Source: Gentiana macrophylla (Eukaryota > Streptophyta > Magnoliopsida > Gentianales > Gentianaceae). From it: a stretch of DNA of 64,000 bases. Below, piece after piece: positions 50,147 to 63,118 of the stretch. Position 1 is the first letter of the stretch, and the number at the start of each line of letters is the position of its first letter. The stretch lies in assembly GCA_026214975.1 (NCBI GenBank), contig CM047806.1:102281897-102345896 (forward strand). Direction: 5' to 3'. A program made the position numbers and the translations under genes. Below the pieces are notes generated by a model. The model saw only the letters and a list, made by a program, of their open reading frames with translations. It was not told the DNA's origin and did not search any database.

Positions 50147-50189
50147 ACAATCTTCACATCTACTCCGTACCCATGGTATATTCGGAGGG

Positions 50190-50571
50190 TGTTAGAGCAA
50201 ATAAATAGCTCGGGTCGATTCGTGAGTGTAGCTCGTTTACTTTACTTGCTCGTTAAGTTGTAATGCACTATTTATATTACTCTCCTCATGGTAACTAGAA
50301 TCAATCAAGTATCAATAAAATATTTTCTCATTATATCCTTGATAAATAAGACCACAATAGATAAAAAAAAAACCATAGTCGATTTGCCAGAGTGATAAAG
50401 ACACATATAAGGATCGAATTCGAATAATTCTACGACCAACACCATCTTGTGGTCAGATCATGGTCGTAATTGTTATTATTTTTAATAATTTTAATTTGTT
50501 TTCAACTCAAATATATGTAATGAGATGATGAAAGTTTAGACTTTATGTAGACTTATCTAGTAACTCTAACA
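50190..50571 (+). repeat. E6 3' LTR
   Basis: 382 bp with perfect 8-bp inverted ends TGTTAGAG and CTCTAACA, preceded by the polypurine CGGAGGG at 50183-50189. Confidence 0.8.
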
Positions 50572-50826
50572 TTATCTGGAAAGTGCATGTTTTAAGTGTT
50601 TGAACTAAGTTGTTTCGGATAACGCGCAAAAGCGCATGTTTTCTCTTTCTTTACCAAACTTTCCATCTCTGTAAATTTAAGCAACAATATAGTTCTTTAT
50701 TTTCTTTCGTTCTATTGTTTTATATGATACCAGAGTCATTGCTGCTCACCCGTGACAACATTATCCTTAGACATTTAAAATTTTATATCTCCAAAACTCA
50801 CATCAAGAAATTACTCATTATGCCAT

Positions 50827-51470
50827 GAGAAAGTTCTAGCTTTTGTAGAAAACTATGATTTGGTTTCAGTAACAAACACCAAGGTACAAAGCACTACCAC
50901 ATACACAACGAATGATTCCAGCACAAGCTCACGCCCAATCCTTACGATTGAATATTCGTCATGGAAAAAATCATACAGATTGCTTAGAGGTTGGTTAATC
51001 ACACCATTGCCGAAAAAATCTCTCATTCTGGTTATAGGACTTGAAATAGCCTATGTAGTCTGGTCTGGGAAGCTATGAAAAATGCTTATGCTCGGGACTC
51101 TCAAGAAAGAGAATTAAATTTAAGACAAGTCACTTACTTTAGGAAAATGATTAATTTGTCAATGATCACATATGAACATTCAAAGTGTTGTGTGTGAACC
51201 TTGCTACCATTGGAAAACCGATTTCAAATTCTGAAAAGGTATATTATCTCCGTACTAGTCTAGGATCAAAGGTTTAAAATGTCCACAAACACTATGCTAA
51301 AATCACATAGACCTTCATATCAGGAACTTGTATCTCAGATATAAAATCTAGAACAATGGAGAAGTTGGATCACAATACATATTGAACAAAAAGTTTAGGT
51401 TTCTTCAATGTATGACATGGCCTAAAATGGACAAAGACAATCAAGGTCACACAACAGAAATTGCACCACA
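50827..51470 (+). pseudogene. Decayed copia gag remnant
   Basis: Read in shifting frames, this stretch gives gag phrases: YSSWKKSYRLLRGWL, GLEIAYVVWS, then DSQERELNLRQ-like, NLATIGKPIS-like and YYLRTSLGSKV-like pieces, ending in PSYQELVSQI-like sequence. The order is that of copia gag in the class with LTGSNYxxW/LRGLGPxY motifs. Nothing else of the element is attached. It may be the remains of the E6 family or of another copy. The flanks 50572-50826 and 51471-51765 show nothing recognisable. Confidence 0.65.
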
Positions 51471-51765
51471 TGTACATCAAGGTTTGCATCATATGGCATA
51501 GGTTTTCAGGACCAACGGACCAAGTCTAATTTCATACGGTTAATAAAATGAATAAATTAGGAATTGCTTTATTGATCTATACTTGCTAAATTATAGTGAT
51601 ATATATGCCGAGGTTTATCTGTAAGGCATTAAGGCTATACACTTCACAACTCAGCAGAAATTCTAATACACCAACAGCAGCTCACCCACTACTAACAATC
51701 TAACAAACTTAGGTGACGTGACAACAATATCTAGTAAAGCCAATGACAATCTGCAAAGTGTACTG

Positions 51766-53613
51766 TGTTGAAATAGTGTCCTAAACCCAATCGGGTTGGA
51801 CCGGATCCCACCGGGTCGGATCATTTATACTATTTCCTTATGTTTATACATATGATAAATGACTTTAATGTTATTATATATTCTGTTTGCCTACATGAAC
51901 CAATTTGTGATTGTATATATGATAACGTCCCTAGTGTCAAACTGTGAGAGAGAAATCATAATAGTGATTATGGTTGGTGAGATCTCGACTCACTTTAAAA
52001 GGTTTGATACTTAAATGTCTCTAGTCGTATGTGCTATTAAAAAGGACATTAATAGTACGATTAAACTAGCACGTATTAGATGTCTCCTATCTTATTGAAG
52101 ATAGAGATAGAACTCGTCTATCAAAGTGTTGAGACACTTGGAATGTACGTGGACGTGTATTAGAGAATGCGTACATTAGACTGACCCACTTACATTAAGT
52201 GTCGCAGTAAGTAGCAGTTGTGTAATTATCCTGAGACCGGAGTTTCATGGCATCACGGTGTGGATTGTCATACTTTGACACTATTGAGTTTCCCTTAGCC
52301 ATAGGGCGATCATGCGGTAGTGATTGGGTGTGATACTGAAGCATGCGTAGGATTCATGTTGCTCGTCCGGGAATCGCATATCCTATGTTTAGGAGTTAAT
52401 ATCCGAAATGACATTATTATAAGGAATGTCTAGCTCTTGTGAATCTTTGCAAAGTGGGAGTAAATGAGTTATTCCGAGAGAGCATGATATCCAGATTATA
52501 AGATACGATCGTTGATGTACTGACACTCAAGATACGATCGTATGGATATTATTACAGCAATAGGATTCTATTTATACGGTAACTGTTTCACATGAAAGGT
52601 AGTAGTCATTGATTTTGACAATTCCGATGATTGGGGGTCACGGTGTGTTGCTAGACGCTATCCCGTGATCGTTAGGTATGAAGGACATTTTCGTAATTTA
52701 CACTTTGTGTCTACGGCCAACATATTCCGAAGCCTATTGGGTCACACACATAAGAACATCTAGCCGGATTAAAATGCGGTTCTAGTGATAACCAAATAAG
52801 GAAAGTTTATCTCGACTATAAAATGTTATAGTGATTAAATTAATATGATGGTATTTATTTATTATGAATAAATAAAATACAAGATATTAATTATATTGAT
52901 TAATTAAAGAATATTCCGGATGCCAATTTATTGGCTACGGGGCGCAGATGATAGTGTATTATGATACACTTGGATTGTGCAATTTAATTAATAATATTAT
53001 CATATATTAATATTGGATATTAATTGATTTTTGGAAAATAGGTTTAGGGTAATAAGATAAAGATATTCAATATTAGATATTGACAATATCTTAGATTTAT
53101 TTAATGTAAGATATTAAATTAAAAGAGATAAATCAATCAAAGTGATTTTCCTTATTTTATTAGGAAAATGTTTTCTCTCTCATCAATCTACTAGGAATCT
53201 TCTCCTAATCAGATTAGGAGTTAAAAGGCGCTACTTTCACCTATAAAAGAAAGGGGTTTGCTAGCTCTTTTGTACATCACAATTCCAAAAGAATAATAGT
53301 TCTTGTGAAAAATAGAAAGTTTCTTCTAGAGAGTTTTAGAGAGAGAAAAGGACAGTCTAGCCACCGGATTTTTCTAGTAGCAATCTAAAGAGGATTCCGG
53401 CGAGGAGTTCGTGTGGATATCGATAGAGGCCGGACACGTGGACGGCTCACGCACACTACTACTCTCCTTTGACGGTTAAAGCGTCGATCTATTTGATCAA
53501 GCAAGGTAATCACCGTCAACTACTTAACGTGTTTATTGTATTAAACGAAGTCGATCTTGGGATGAGAAATCAATTTTTAAATTCCGCTGCATAGACTAGT
53601 TGATTTACTAACA
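51766..53613 (+). repeat. E8 LTR (copia type)
   Basis: 1848 bp starting TGTTGAAATAGTGTCC and ending TTTACTAACA, directly followed by a PBS. Its length and general layout resemble the E3/E4 LTRs, but the sequence is clearly different. A doublet of GATACGATCGT lies near 52505 and 52530. No matching second LTR is in the window. Confidence 0.82.
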
Positions 53614-53614
53614 G

Positions 53615-53626
53615 TGGTATCGGAGC
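53615..53626 (+). other. E8 primer binding site
   Basis: TGGTATCGGAGC one base after the LTR end, one mismatch from the usual initiator tRNA-Met PBS (TGGTATCAGAGC). Confidence 0.8.
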
Positions 53627-56585
53627 GAGCTTTGAACTTAAGCAATAAGCACTAATTAAATTGCGTAGTAATTAATCGATAGATGCAAGATCTAGATTCG
53701 CAAAACGAGAGAAACAAAAAAAATCGGGTAAAGAGCTCGGCCGATCGGCGGCGGTTCCCCACCTTGTAACCGCTGTCGGCGGCGGCGCACTAGGGTGCTT
53801 CCGGCGGCTGGTGGTGCATGGTGGATCCCGATTTTGTTTTTTTGTTTTGTGATATTTATTGTGTATTGATATCTCATTTGTTTAGCTGTGTCATATGACA
53901 AACTAATGGTTCAAATAGTTTGGCCATTGGGATGCAATATGACATTAAATAATATTGGTCATTTCCAAACTTTGTTTGGAATATGACTAGGCCATTTTCA
54001 AAATATTTGACTTTGGAATAGACCTAGGCCTAGGCCTTTTTCAAAATTTTGATTTTGGAAAGGGCCAAAGGAGATGCCTTTTGGTTTTGGAAACCAATGG
54101 CACCTCTTTTGATTAAGAATCAAAGGGAAAGAAACTAAAAAAAGGTCTAATTTTAATTTTGATTTAATTTTGAATAGTTCTTATCAATTAAAAGTAAAAT
54201 TGAAATCGTTTAAAATTAATAGTTAATTTTATTTCGATTAGAATCATTTAATTAATTAAATGTTGATTGATTATTTGATTTGATGAAATAAGACACAAGT
54301 AGTTAAATTTTAATTTATCTTTTTATAAGATGTTATTGTATGGATTAGATGTTGTAGATATAATATGATTATATGGACCCCGATTGATTATGGACTCGAC
54401 CAATAGGATAGATGTGAATGATTTATTTTTCGTTGGTTTTAAAATTGTCTGCATTATCCCAATCCCGTTAGCCCCCCCCCCCCCCCGCGTGTGCGGCGGG
54501 TGTATTTTTTATTAGATAAAATTTATGTAACAAGAATGGAGCGGAAGATGAAGGCCAAAGAAAGACAAAAATAAAAATTTGGAGAATGGCGCATTAAAGA
54601 TGCTATTGGCGGTTGCAGCTTCCTTAGATTGTGACCTGCGGTTTCGTTAGTTTGTATTCGAAACCGCAATTAGAAAATGTCTATTATCATACCGGTTACT
54701 TTACGTATTTATTTATTTTGTGCTTATATTTATTTTATTCGATACGATAGATGCATAACTAGGCACAATCTAGATGAATGTGTAAGATGTATGTCTATAG
54801 AGATGGATATATTTGATGAGACCGTATTAAAATTAATTAAGTGAATTAATTTTCATAAATACTCACACGACAAAAACTCGAGTCATATCTTGTCTCCCAA
54901 CATTATAATGACGGTGAAGAGCCCTTGTTCGGATGCAACTGATCGGCCAATGTCGGGAGTTGAACTACCTCGGGTATATCGTTATTATCGAGATATGATT
55001 GTTATGAGATCTCATGAATAATTGGGTTACGACTCGACTAAGAATCTTGCGGTGATTGACCCACGTCAGGACCATTTGATTTTAGAGACAAGAGGTGGCT
55101 ATCACATAGAGATGTGAGCTGTCAAAGAGCTGACTAGTCAACCAATGGAAGCCGCATGAGATGCGACCGGTAAGCGTACCCACCTTTCGAAATTGACCCG
55201 GTCGATCGGTCCACGTCGGGGATCGAGTCAACTAGATTGGATTCCATCCACTAAAGAATTTTGGATAATTCTTGAAAGTCAATTGGGAGTAGTTGACTAG
55301 TAGGAGCAAAATCATAAACCATAAAACCATTTTTCATTTTGAATGTATAAACAACAACACTCTTTTATCTTTATTTTATGTTGTAGTTTTTAGCAAACTT
55401 TTATATTTATGTTTTTATTCTCGATTAGTAAAACCAAATTATGACTGTTACCTTTTGAGAAACGTTCTCAAGTATGTTTAAGTAATTTTTTAATCCTTGT
55501 AAAATAAGCAATGACACGAGCAACCTCGTTATAGTAGTTAGAGACAAGGAGGCTACATATTTGATGGAGTACTCCAAGACTTTAATTATTAAGGGAAAAC
55601 GGAAGCTCATTATATGATTAAATCACTTGAAATAAGTTTCAATGAATTAATCATATATTTGATTCTGTCATAAGATGACAATTAATTCGAACGTTGGATA
55701 AGAATGACCACATCGAATTTTGGAAAGGTTGTTTTCAAAATTGTAATATTTAAGTATCGACTTATTTCTTTAATCTTTGCTTGAAAGTTAAATTAAATAG
55801 TTCATGTTTTGAATGTGATTCAAAAGGCTAAAAAAGCTATCTAATAAACTTTAGATTTTCTTTACGAAAGGAAATTAAAGACATTGCTCTTGTGATTTTT
55901 CTTAAGTCTTATGAAGACTACATTAAGAAATATTCACGAGTGCTTAAGGGATTAAAAGGAAAGTTAGGGCATGTGCTTAAAATAAGAGATCTTATCGAAG
56001 TCTCTATTCTAGGCAAGAGTGTTGAGATAAATCTATCTAAGTTTAAGTCAACTCTTAGATATATGATATCTTGAGAGTGTGATTAAATTAGAAAGATTAA
56101 AATATGGAATACACCAAGATACGAAAAGTGAAGCAAACGTTGCGACATTTTCGGTTTTGTATTCTGAGTTTAGTAAACTGGCAAAGGAACTAAATAAATG
56201 TTATTGTGTTCCGGTTCTTATGAAGAACACAAGCTCAATTGTTTGTTAGGATTTAGTAGACATATTCAATTGTAAGGAACAAATGTTATTCCGATAAAGT
56301 TGAACGATCATTGAATCTAACATACTAGATTGATGTCACTATATAGTTGATATAGGTGATAAATCTCAACCAAATGTTTGAATGGCTGTTATCCTTGATA
56401 TTTGTGGTTGTTCTAGACGTCGACTCTATGGAAGAGAAACGTGTAATCAAATGTCATTCTGATGATGTCTGAACCATGTGATTATGAATCATGTGGGTAA
56501 TACGTATCTTATCTAAAGATGACTAAAATAACCTTTTATGAAGAGGTTATGAATTCTAGAAAAATTATATATAGCCTAAACATAC
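53627..56585 (+). mobile_element. E8 interior, no coding sequence recognised
   Basis: About 3 kb after the PBS. A GC-rich patch at 53739-53830, a 15-C run at 54472-54486, and several short frames without family resemblance. No gag, RT or integrase motif seen. It ends where the E9 LTR begins; either E9 is inserted into E8 or E8 is truncated there. E8 may be non-autonomous, like E4. Confidence 0.6.
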
Positions 56586-58294
56586 TGTTGGTCCCTTGAA
56601 AAGGCTTTGGTTAAGTTTAGAGGGGGGTGAATAAACTTAACACTTAAAACTTTTGGAGTTAACAAACTCAAGAAGTTCGATGCTTTGTTGATTTGCTCGG
56701 AAGTCACGACATTTCAATAATCATCTTGATCGTTGATTTTACTGAATTTGTTGCAGCGGAATATATTCAAGTTAAGCCTTATTACTTGTTGTTAAAAATG
56801 ATACTAAGTATTAGATACTCAGTAGTGTAAGTGTGTGATTCAGTTGCTAGTTTCAGTAGGTTGATGTGCTTAATATACTAAATGCAGAAATTAAATGCAG
56901 AAAGTAAGTAGGCAATTTTTATAGTGGTTCCAGGTAGTGTAATCCTGTCAGTCCACTCTTCTCCTATGATGTTGGAGGTGATTCACTAGAGATCTTTGAG
57001 GTTGCAGTTACAAAAATCCCTAAGTTTTTTGTCCTTCACCAATAACTATGGCTTCACAAACTAAACACTTGGAACATGTAGGATTGTTGCTCTAAAGTCT
57101 TCCACTGGTCCTTGAAGGGTAGGATTGCCTCTTCACCAGCTCCACCACAAACAACAGTTCTTGACACCTAAGTGCTTCTCTGTCTTCAGCAGGTTTCTTG
57201 TAAAATAAAGTTTGAATCAAGTAAGTGATTCAGCTTTCAGCAGCTTGTTCAGGATGAAATAATCAGTAGCTTGATGTCTTCAAGTTTGTGAACTTGATGT
57301 AGCTTGATAACAAATTACACTTGAAGAATTTTCTGGATCAATAGCTTTAAGTTCAGTAGGGTTAGCAGGGTGATTTTCTTGATAATAAACTAGATAGCTT
57401 CAGGCAAATTATCTTGTTGTTCATCACAATTCATCAATTGTTCTTGTAACAGTGGTCTTCTATTTATAGGTGAGAATCCTTGTGACTTATGTTTGAAATT
57501 CAAACATAGCCGTTTCAGATTTGTCCTATCTTTACTTGCTTTCTGTCCTCAGATATAGTAATCGATAATCGTCGATTTACTTTTTTTACAGCTTTTCGAT
57601 CGCCCACCCTTTGACTTGTATTCATTGGATAAAGCTCTGAATATTTCCATCGTTCCTTTAATCTTAACCATTGATTTGTTGACAAAATCAAGAGTTGTTA
57701 TCTGTCCTTATCCTTGTAATCTTCCAATGTAACCTTTGATTAAATCGAAATATGCATTCAGCAGGTTCCTGTGTATATAAGTCTGCTGAAATACATATCA
57801 GTCAGTTGATACAAAGTTGCTGTGTTTACAAAACACTGCAGCTGACTTCTCTTCATCTAAATTTTTATTATGAAGTTAGATTACATCAATTTGAACATAA
57901 CTAAGTTCCAATCACCACTTAACTTGTGGAACGTAGACCTTGTACACAAGGTATATGTAATCAGTTTAGGTCATCACAGACTTCCCTAAATTCTGATTCC
58001 ATATCATTGACTTTAAACACTAAGTTTGATCCCTTAGTCTTCAATAACTGAGTTTGAGCCCTCAACCTTCAGTCTTCAGCAGGTTCCTAAACTAGTCTAC
58101 TGACTCAGTACACTTTATCGACCTAGACAGCCTCTTTGATGAAAGTCAGCTGACCTTTTACAATGCTTGTTTGATCAAACCTATACAAAGATCAAACTCT
58201 AATAAACCTATACATTTGATCTGGACATATTTTTGCCTTTGCTCTATAACAGCTAGTCTGGCACTCATCACTAAAACTTAAAATATGTCCAACA
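56586..58294 (-). repeat. E9 3' LTR
   Basis: 1709 bp; on the plus strand it starts TGTTGGTCCC and ends TCCAACA. A perfect 10-bp inverted repeat flanks a G-tract at 56610-56641. The first ~400 bp are matched by 63526-64000. Confidence 0.88.
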
Positions 58295-58308
58295 ATTTCC
58301 CTCTTTTT
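58295..58308 (-). other. E9 polypurine tract
   Basis: On the minus strand CCAAAAAGAGGGAAAT ends directly at the LTR boundary, matching the E1 arrangement. Confidence 0.8.
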
Positions 58309-58461
58309 GGTGATGATGCCAATACCCTCTTTACAGCAAAGCAAAAAGACTAAAAACAAAAACAGAACAAACTCAGTCATTTCTCATTATTAATTATGTT
58401 TGTTCAAAAGATATTACAATCTAGATTCAGCAATAAAAAAAATAGGTGTAAGTTTGGTGAT

Positions 58462-61400
58462 CTAGTTCCTCCTTTCTCTTTCTTGTCTTTCTCTTTTTTG
58501 CTGCTCTTGATATTCCCTTATGTCTCTAACCATGTCTCTCATCCATTGATTTTCAATAAGGGAAAAATCAATATGAGGATTTACTTCCTTCCACCATTTC
58601 CATGCCTCAGGTAGAGTTAGATTAATTTGGTGTACTCTGAATCCTAAACGCATGTATAATTGCTTGAATTCTTCCAATGACTCTCTTGCTGATGTAGTAG
58701 GTCGACTTCTTCCACCTCTTCCACTTCTTCCACCTCTACCACCTCTGTGTGAAGCTCTTAAGGATTTAACTCTAGCTTCCCAAAACTTAAGTCCCAAAAA
58801 GGAATTTAGCCCCTCATGGAAACCCGTTTTCATGGTAAGGTCTTCTCTTATTGTAGTAAAGCTTCTTATATTCCTTGAAGATGTCATCAGTTAGCTGAAG
58901 TCTGCCAGGTGCAGGTTCGTTGTATGCATTTGTATCAGCCTCCCATTTCTTTTGAGTAAAAATCCTTGCAGCCTCTTTTGCTACTACTGTCTGGCTCTCT
59001 TTCCCCTTATTGACATCATCAACAAAACGGGAAAGCAGGCCATGAACACTCTCATGTGTGATCACTAAATTATTCAGTTGACCTTCCATAATTTCTGTTC
59101 TTGTGTCAACTGCTGTGATCCTTCCTTCCAGTGTTTGCTCCAACAGATTGATCCTTTCAGTGATCTTAGGATCCAAAGCAGCAGGTTGAGTGGCACCAGT
59201 AGGGTCAGCCACAGCAGGTTTGGGTGCTTCAGCAATTTTATCAAGCTTCTTGTGAATAGAGGCAAGTTGTTCTTTCAAGAACTGATACTTCAGTGTATTC
59301 CCTTGTTTTATGCCTCTCACATCTTTGGTAAGGTCAGCAAGAGCAAATTGAGTGGATGTGATATTGGAAGCAACTGTTTCAGTAGTCCTCCCTCTATTTT
59401 CCACAAGGTTCATCAAATCTTCAAATCTTTGCTCTTGTCTGTCAAGTTGAGTTCTTAACCGTGTAATGTCATTTCTGGCTGCCCTCAACTCATCCAACAC
59501 CTGTGCTGGTACTCCACCAGCCATACCTCCAGCCATATGTCCAGCAGCTTCATCAACAGGCTCTTCAACATTGTATTGTGCCCTCTGTCTGCTGACAACC
59601 ATGGCCCAACTCATATCCCTTCCAGCAGGGTCAGGACCTTCTTCAACCATAGCACCAAAAATATTTCCCAAAATAGGATCTTTTGCTGGTTGATGTTCCA
59701 AGATAGGTTCTTCTTAAAACAATGGTACATATGCCTGTTGAGGTTCAGTAGAAATAGGTTCTTCCTCAGGCACTTGGAACTCCTCATCACTAAAGTCATA
59801 GTCCAGCAGATGTTCATCCTCATCAATAACAGCAGTCTGCTGACTATCCTTCCCTTCAATAGCCTTTGCCACAGTAGATTGTACTACAGCAGCCTGTTTT
59901 ACAACAGTTGCAGGGGATTCCTCCAATCACATTTCGAGTTCTAACCTTTGTCCAGGTGCTGTCTGATCCTCAACAACATGTACCTCCAGTTCTGACCTTT
60001 GTTCAGGTGCTGTTTGTTCCTCAACAACCTGAACCTCCTCAGAATGTGTAGGTGATCCTTGAAACCCCATCACCATGTCCAATCTCTATCCAATCACTGT
60101 TTGTTCCTCAGTGAGTAGGACCCTCTCTTCCACAAAAATAAAAGGAAAAGTAGCCATATTTTCCTCAAGAAATCCTCTGGCATCAGCAATCTTCTGTAGA
60201 GTGTTAGCAGATTTAGATATAGTGCCCTGAGTATCAATCCACTCCTGATACTGAACTGAATCTTCAGAACTGATATCAGGCTCACTGTGTCAATAACCTT
60301 CTCATTATCCAAATTTTCAGACTGCTGATCATTTGGATTCACATCAGACTCCACAACCAAGAATGCATCATATGAACCAACCAGCCTGTTGTCACCAAAA
60401 TTTATACCATCATTGATTAGAGCCTCCAAATCATCTATAGTAAGATCTTCCAGATCTTCATCCATTTGATCAGTTTGTTGGCCCTCAGTAGACTTCATAG
60501 TAATAGTAGGCTGTTCTACTCTTGGTTTAGATGACAACGCAGTTCCACTGGCTTCTCCTTGATGAGTGGTATGATCATCATCAGAATCAGATGATGACGA
60601 GTCATCACTATCCGGTGCATCCCTAGGAGTCTTAAACAAGATACCTCATTCTTTCTTTTCTCCTTCAATGAGTTCCATCAACCTCATTTCCAGCGAGGAA
60701 GTATTAACTAGGTCAATTAGGTTTTCCGCCTTTAACTTTTCAAAAGCCCATTCCTCAAAATCTGTCATTGGCTCAGCAGCTGATTTTTGTTTCTTATAAT
60801 ATCCAAACTTCCATTGAAAGTAATCAGCAACCAGCTTAAGTTTGGGATCAACATATCCTTCTTTTCTTTTCTTTTCCTTCCTCTCAAAAGGCATTGAAGG
60901 CTTTTTAGCAAATGGTTGTTCAACTTGTTGTCCTCCAAAGGTCTCAACAAGCGATTCAATGTTTCCTCAACAGATGCATCAATGTCGGTGAGGTTCTTCA
61001 GTTTGTAAATTTGTACCTACCACCTCCATCCTGCTCCACACTTGGTTCCCCGATGCAGATGTGTAGCAGCAGGGTCGAAGAACCATGTGTTCTTCCCCCG
61101 AGTTGTAGCATCCACAATGTGGGGGTTTAGGAATAGGTTCAACAACTTCTACAGTGAGGCTCAAGTACAAAGATCTGTTGTGGTTCTTCAATGTGTTGCT
61201 CAACAACAACACCAAGATCGACAATAGGCTCAACAAATTCTTCCATTCCCTTTGGTCCTCCAGACCCTCAACTCCTTCCCTTTACCATGTTTCTTCTTTT
61301 AGCAATCTCCTTCATTCTCTTTGAAGGTTGTTCACTCACTCTCGTGAGCTTTCCTCTTTCTACTATCTTCCTTCATTTGCTCTTTCAAGATATCAGCAGC

Positions 61401-62402
61401 AGACTTCTTCTTTACAACATCAGTAGGGTCAATATCTTTGACTGCAACTGGACCCTCAGTAGACTCAGCAGTCTCTACTGATTGCTTTCTTGTTTTCTTA
61501 GGCTTAAGCATCTCAGTGATCTTTTTAGTATCAGCAGCCTTTCTCTTCTTAGCAACGTTCTTAGGTGCAACAAATTTAGTAACTTGTTCAGTCTGCTCAC
61601 CACCAGCATCATCATCTCCACCATTGTCACTCTCAGTCCTTTCTGTATCTAGCTATTCATAATCATCCAAACCAGGAATAGGAGTAACAACTTCCGGCTT
61701 GTATCCGGATTTATTGATTTTCTCGGATGCAACATCAGTGTCCAAAAAATGATTCATGAAGGTCTGAATCAAGAGACCTAGAGGCTTGGTTTTGGACTTC
61801 CTTATACCATCTCTATCTTCAAGAAACACCTTCTTCATATAATGTATAAAGAATCCAAATTTCAATCAAACTTTACACTTCTGCAGATGAAGATCAGTAG
61901 GTCTATCTTAGGTCCGTAAAGTGTATCTAGACTCCCACGGAATCCCGAGAATGTTCTTGGAAATTATCTTGCTTAGTAAATTATATTCAAATCCAATGTG
62001 CCTCACATTAATGCCTAAGGATGATTTGATGGCATTGTTTGTTTTAATTTTATCGACAAAATCCAATCTTGACAACCCCATTTCTTCAGGATTAGTTGGA
62101 GCATTATTTCCAGGTCCAAAATGAAATACTTCTCTCAGTAGATCTGAAGTGATTTCAATCCCTCTGCCATTAACCGTTGTAGTGAAGGCTTCTCTACCTT
62201 CGTGTATGACCATGTTCTTTCAGAATTCCAAAACATTGATGTATGAAATTCTTTCCAATCTTCTATTGATAACATTTTCCAAACCAGCAACTCTTATGAT
62301 TCTTCTTCCAATGTTGATAGCTAACTCAGTGGTTTGACAACAAGAACGCATACCTCTCACACTTTGACTTGTTCCAATATGAACATCACCTTTATCCGCC
62401 AT
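58462..62402 (-). pseudogene. E9 post-pol (env-like) ORF, broken
   Basis: Read from ATG 62402 (MADKG). The first 60 codons stop at a TGA, and the frame continues in the next open piece (61908-62213) with VNGRGIEIT and REVFHFG, resembling the N-terminal domain of the E1 ORF. Further pieces are 61653-61865, lysine- and serine-rich pieces to 60646, an acidic D/S-rich piece at 60094-60639, and a long probable coiled coil in 58814-59701 (repeated heptads such as ITRLRTQLDRQEQRFEDL). The last frame, 58462-58887, is glycine/arginine-rich and then ends in a basic tail. No membrane segment is evident. The order, globular domain then acidic region then coiled coil, parallels E1. Confidence 0.75.
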
Positions 62403-62512
62403 TAGAAATGAAAAAGATGAAGAGAAAGTTTTCAAATCTATGTTCACACGGTGTAATCTCAAAGAAAATCAATCAAGATTGTAAGTATCTTCTCTATGTA
62501 TGTATGCATCTG

Positions 62513-62617
62513 TATATATATATATAAGGTGTGGTTGAAACTGCCGATAAAGTTCTCACATACATACCGTAGCATTAAGCACGATTAAAATTGGAATTAA
62601 TGAGATCTTTCCACGTG
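62513..62617 (-). promoter_or_regulatory. Candidate internal promoter of the E9 post-pol ORF
   Basis: On the minus strand a TATATATATATATA box (62526-62513) lies about 110 bp before ATG 62402. A G-box CACGTG at 62612-62617 is embedded in GACACGTGGA, the same ten bases as in E1 (12214-12223). The position, between RNase H and the ORF, is also the same. Confidence 0.5.
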
Positions 62618-62878
62618 TCTCATAACTGATCTATAAAGAGTTGTAACCGTTCGATCGTGTAACTGCGGTTATAATGATAAGATAAATATCCCGGTCATTT
62701 GCTTTTTGACTTTTGTTAAAGTTTGACTGTGTAACGTATGCTTCAGTAGCTTTTGTCTTCAGTTGACTTGGCTCAGCAGCCTGCTGACAAAGATGCCTCA
62801 GTGGCCTGCTGACAATGTTACTCTGCTGATCTTCAATCCCTCTTGTTTTGTCCAACTGATAATACAAGATGAAGTTTA

Positions 62879-63050
62879 ATACCAATGACTGATCAGTCAA
62901 GTGAGCTCACCCAACAGGACAAAGACCAATCCTCTTGGCAACTTCATTTGCTCAATTGACCAAACATAAATAAATACATGGAATTGTTGATACCAATGAC
63001 TAATCTGCTAAGTGAGCTCACCCAACATAGCAAAGACTAATCCCCTTGGT
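62879..63050. repeat. Two-copy direct repeat, about 60 bp, period 111
   Basis: Copies at 62879-62938 and 62990-63050 share ATACCAATGACT, AGTGAGCTCACCCAACA and CAAAGAC-AATCC-CTTGG. It lies between RNase H and the internal promoter of E9. Confidence 0.8.
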
Positions 63051-63118
63051 GAATTCCTGTACATTGTTGATCAAAGGTGTATCAGTCAATTTTTATAATT
63101 CCAAGTTCACCCCTTAAC

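Larger units (their letters stand above)
46270..50571 (+). mobile_element. E6: 5'-truncated copia element interrupted by solo LTR E7
   Basis: Contains the connector, RT and RNase H of a copia polyprotein, then (after the nested E7) a polypurine CGGAGGG and a 382-bp 3' LTR at 50190-50571. No gag, PBS or 5' LTR was found, so the 5' end is missing; the left boundary is approximate. Confidence 0.85.

Noticed and set aside
50610..50828. 72-codon frame after E6
   Set aside because: No motif or neighbour support; AT-rich spacer.
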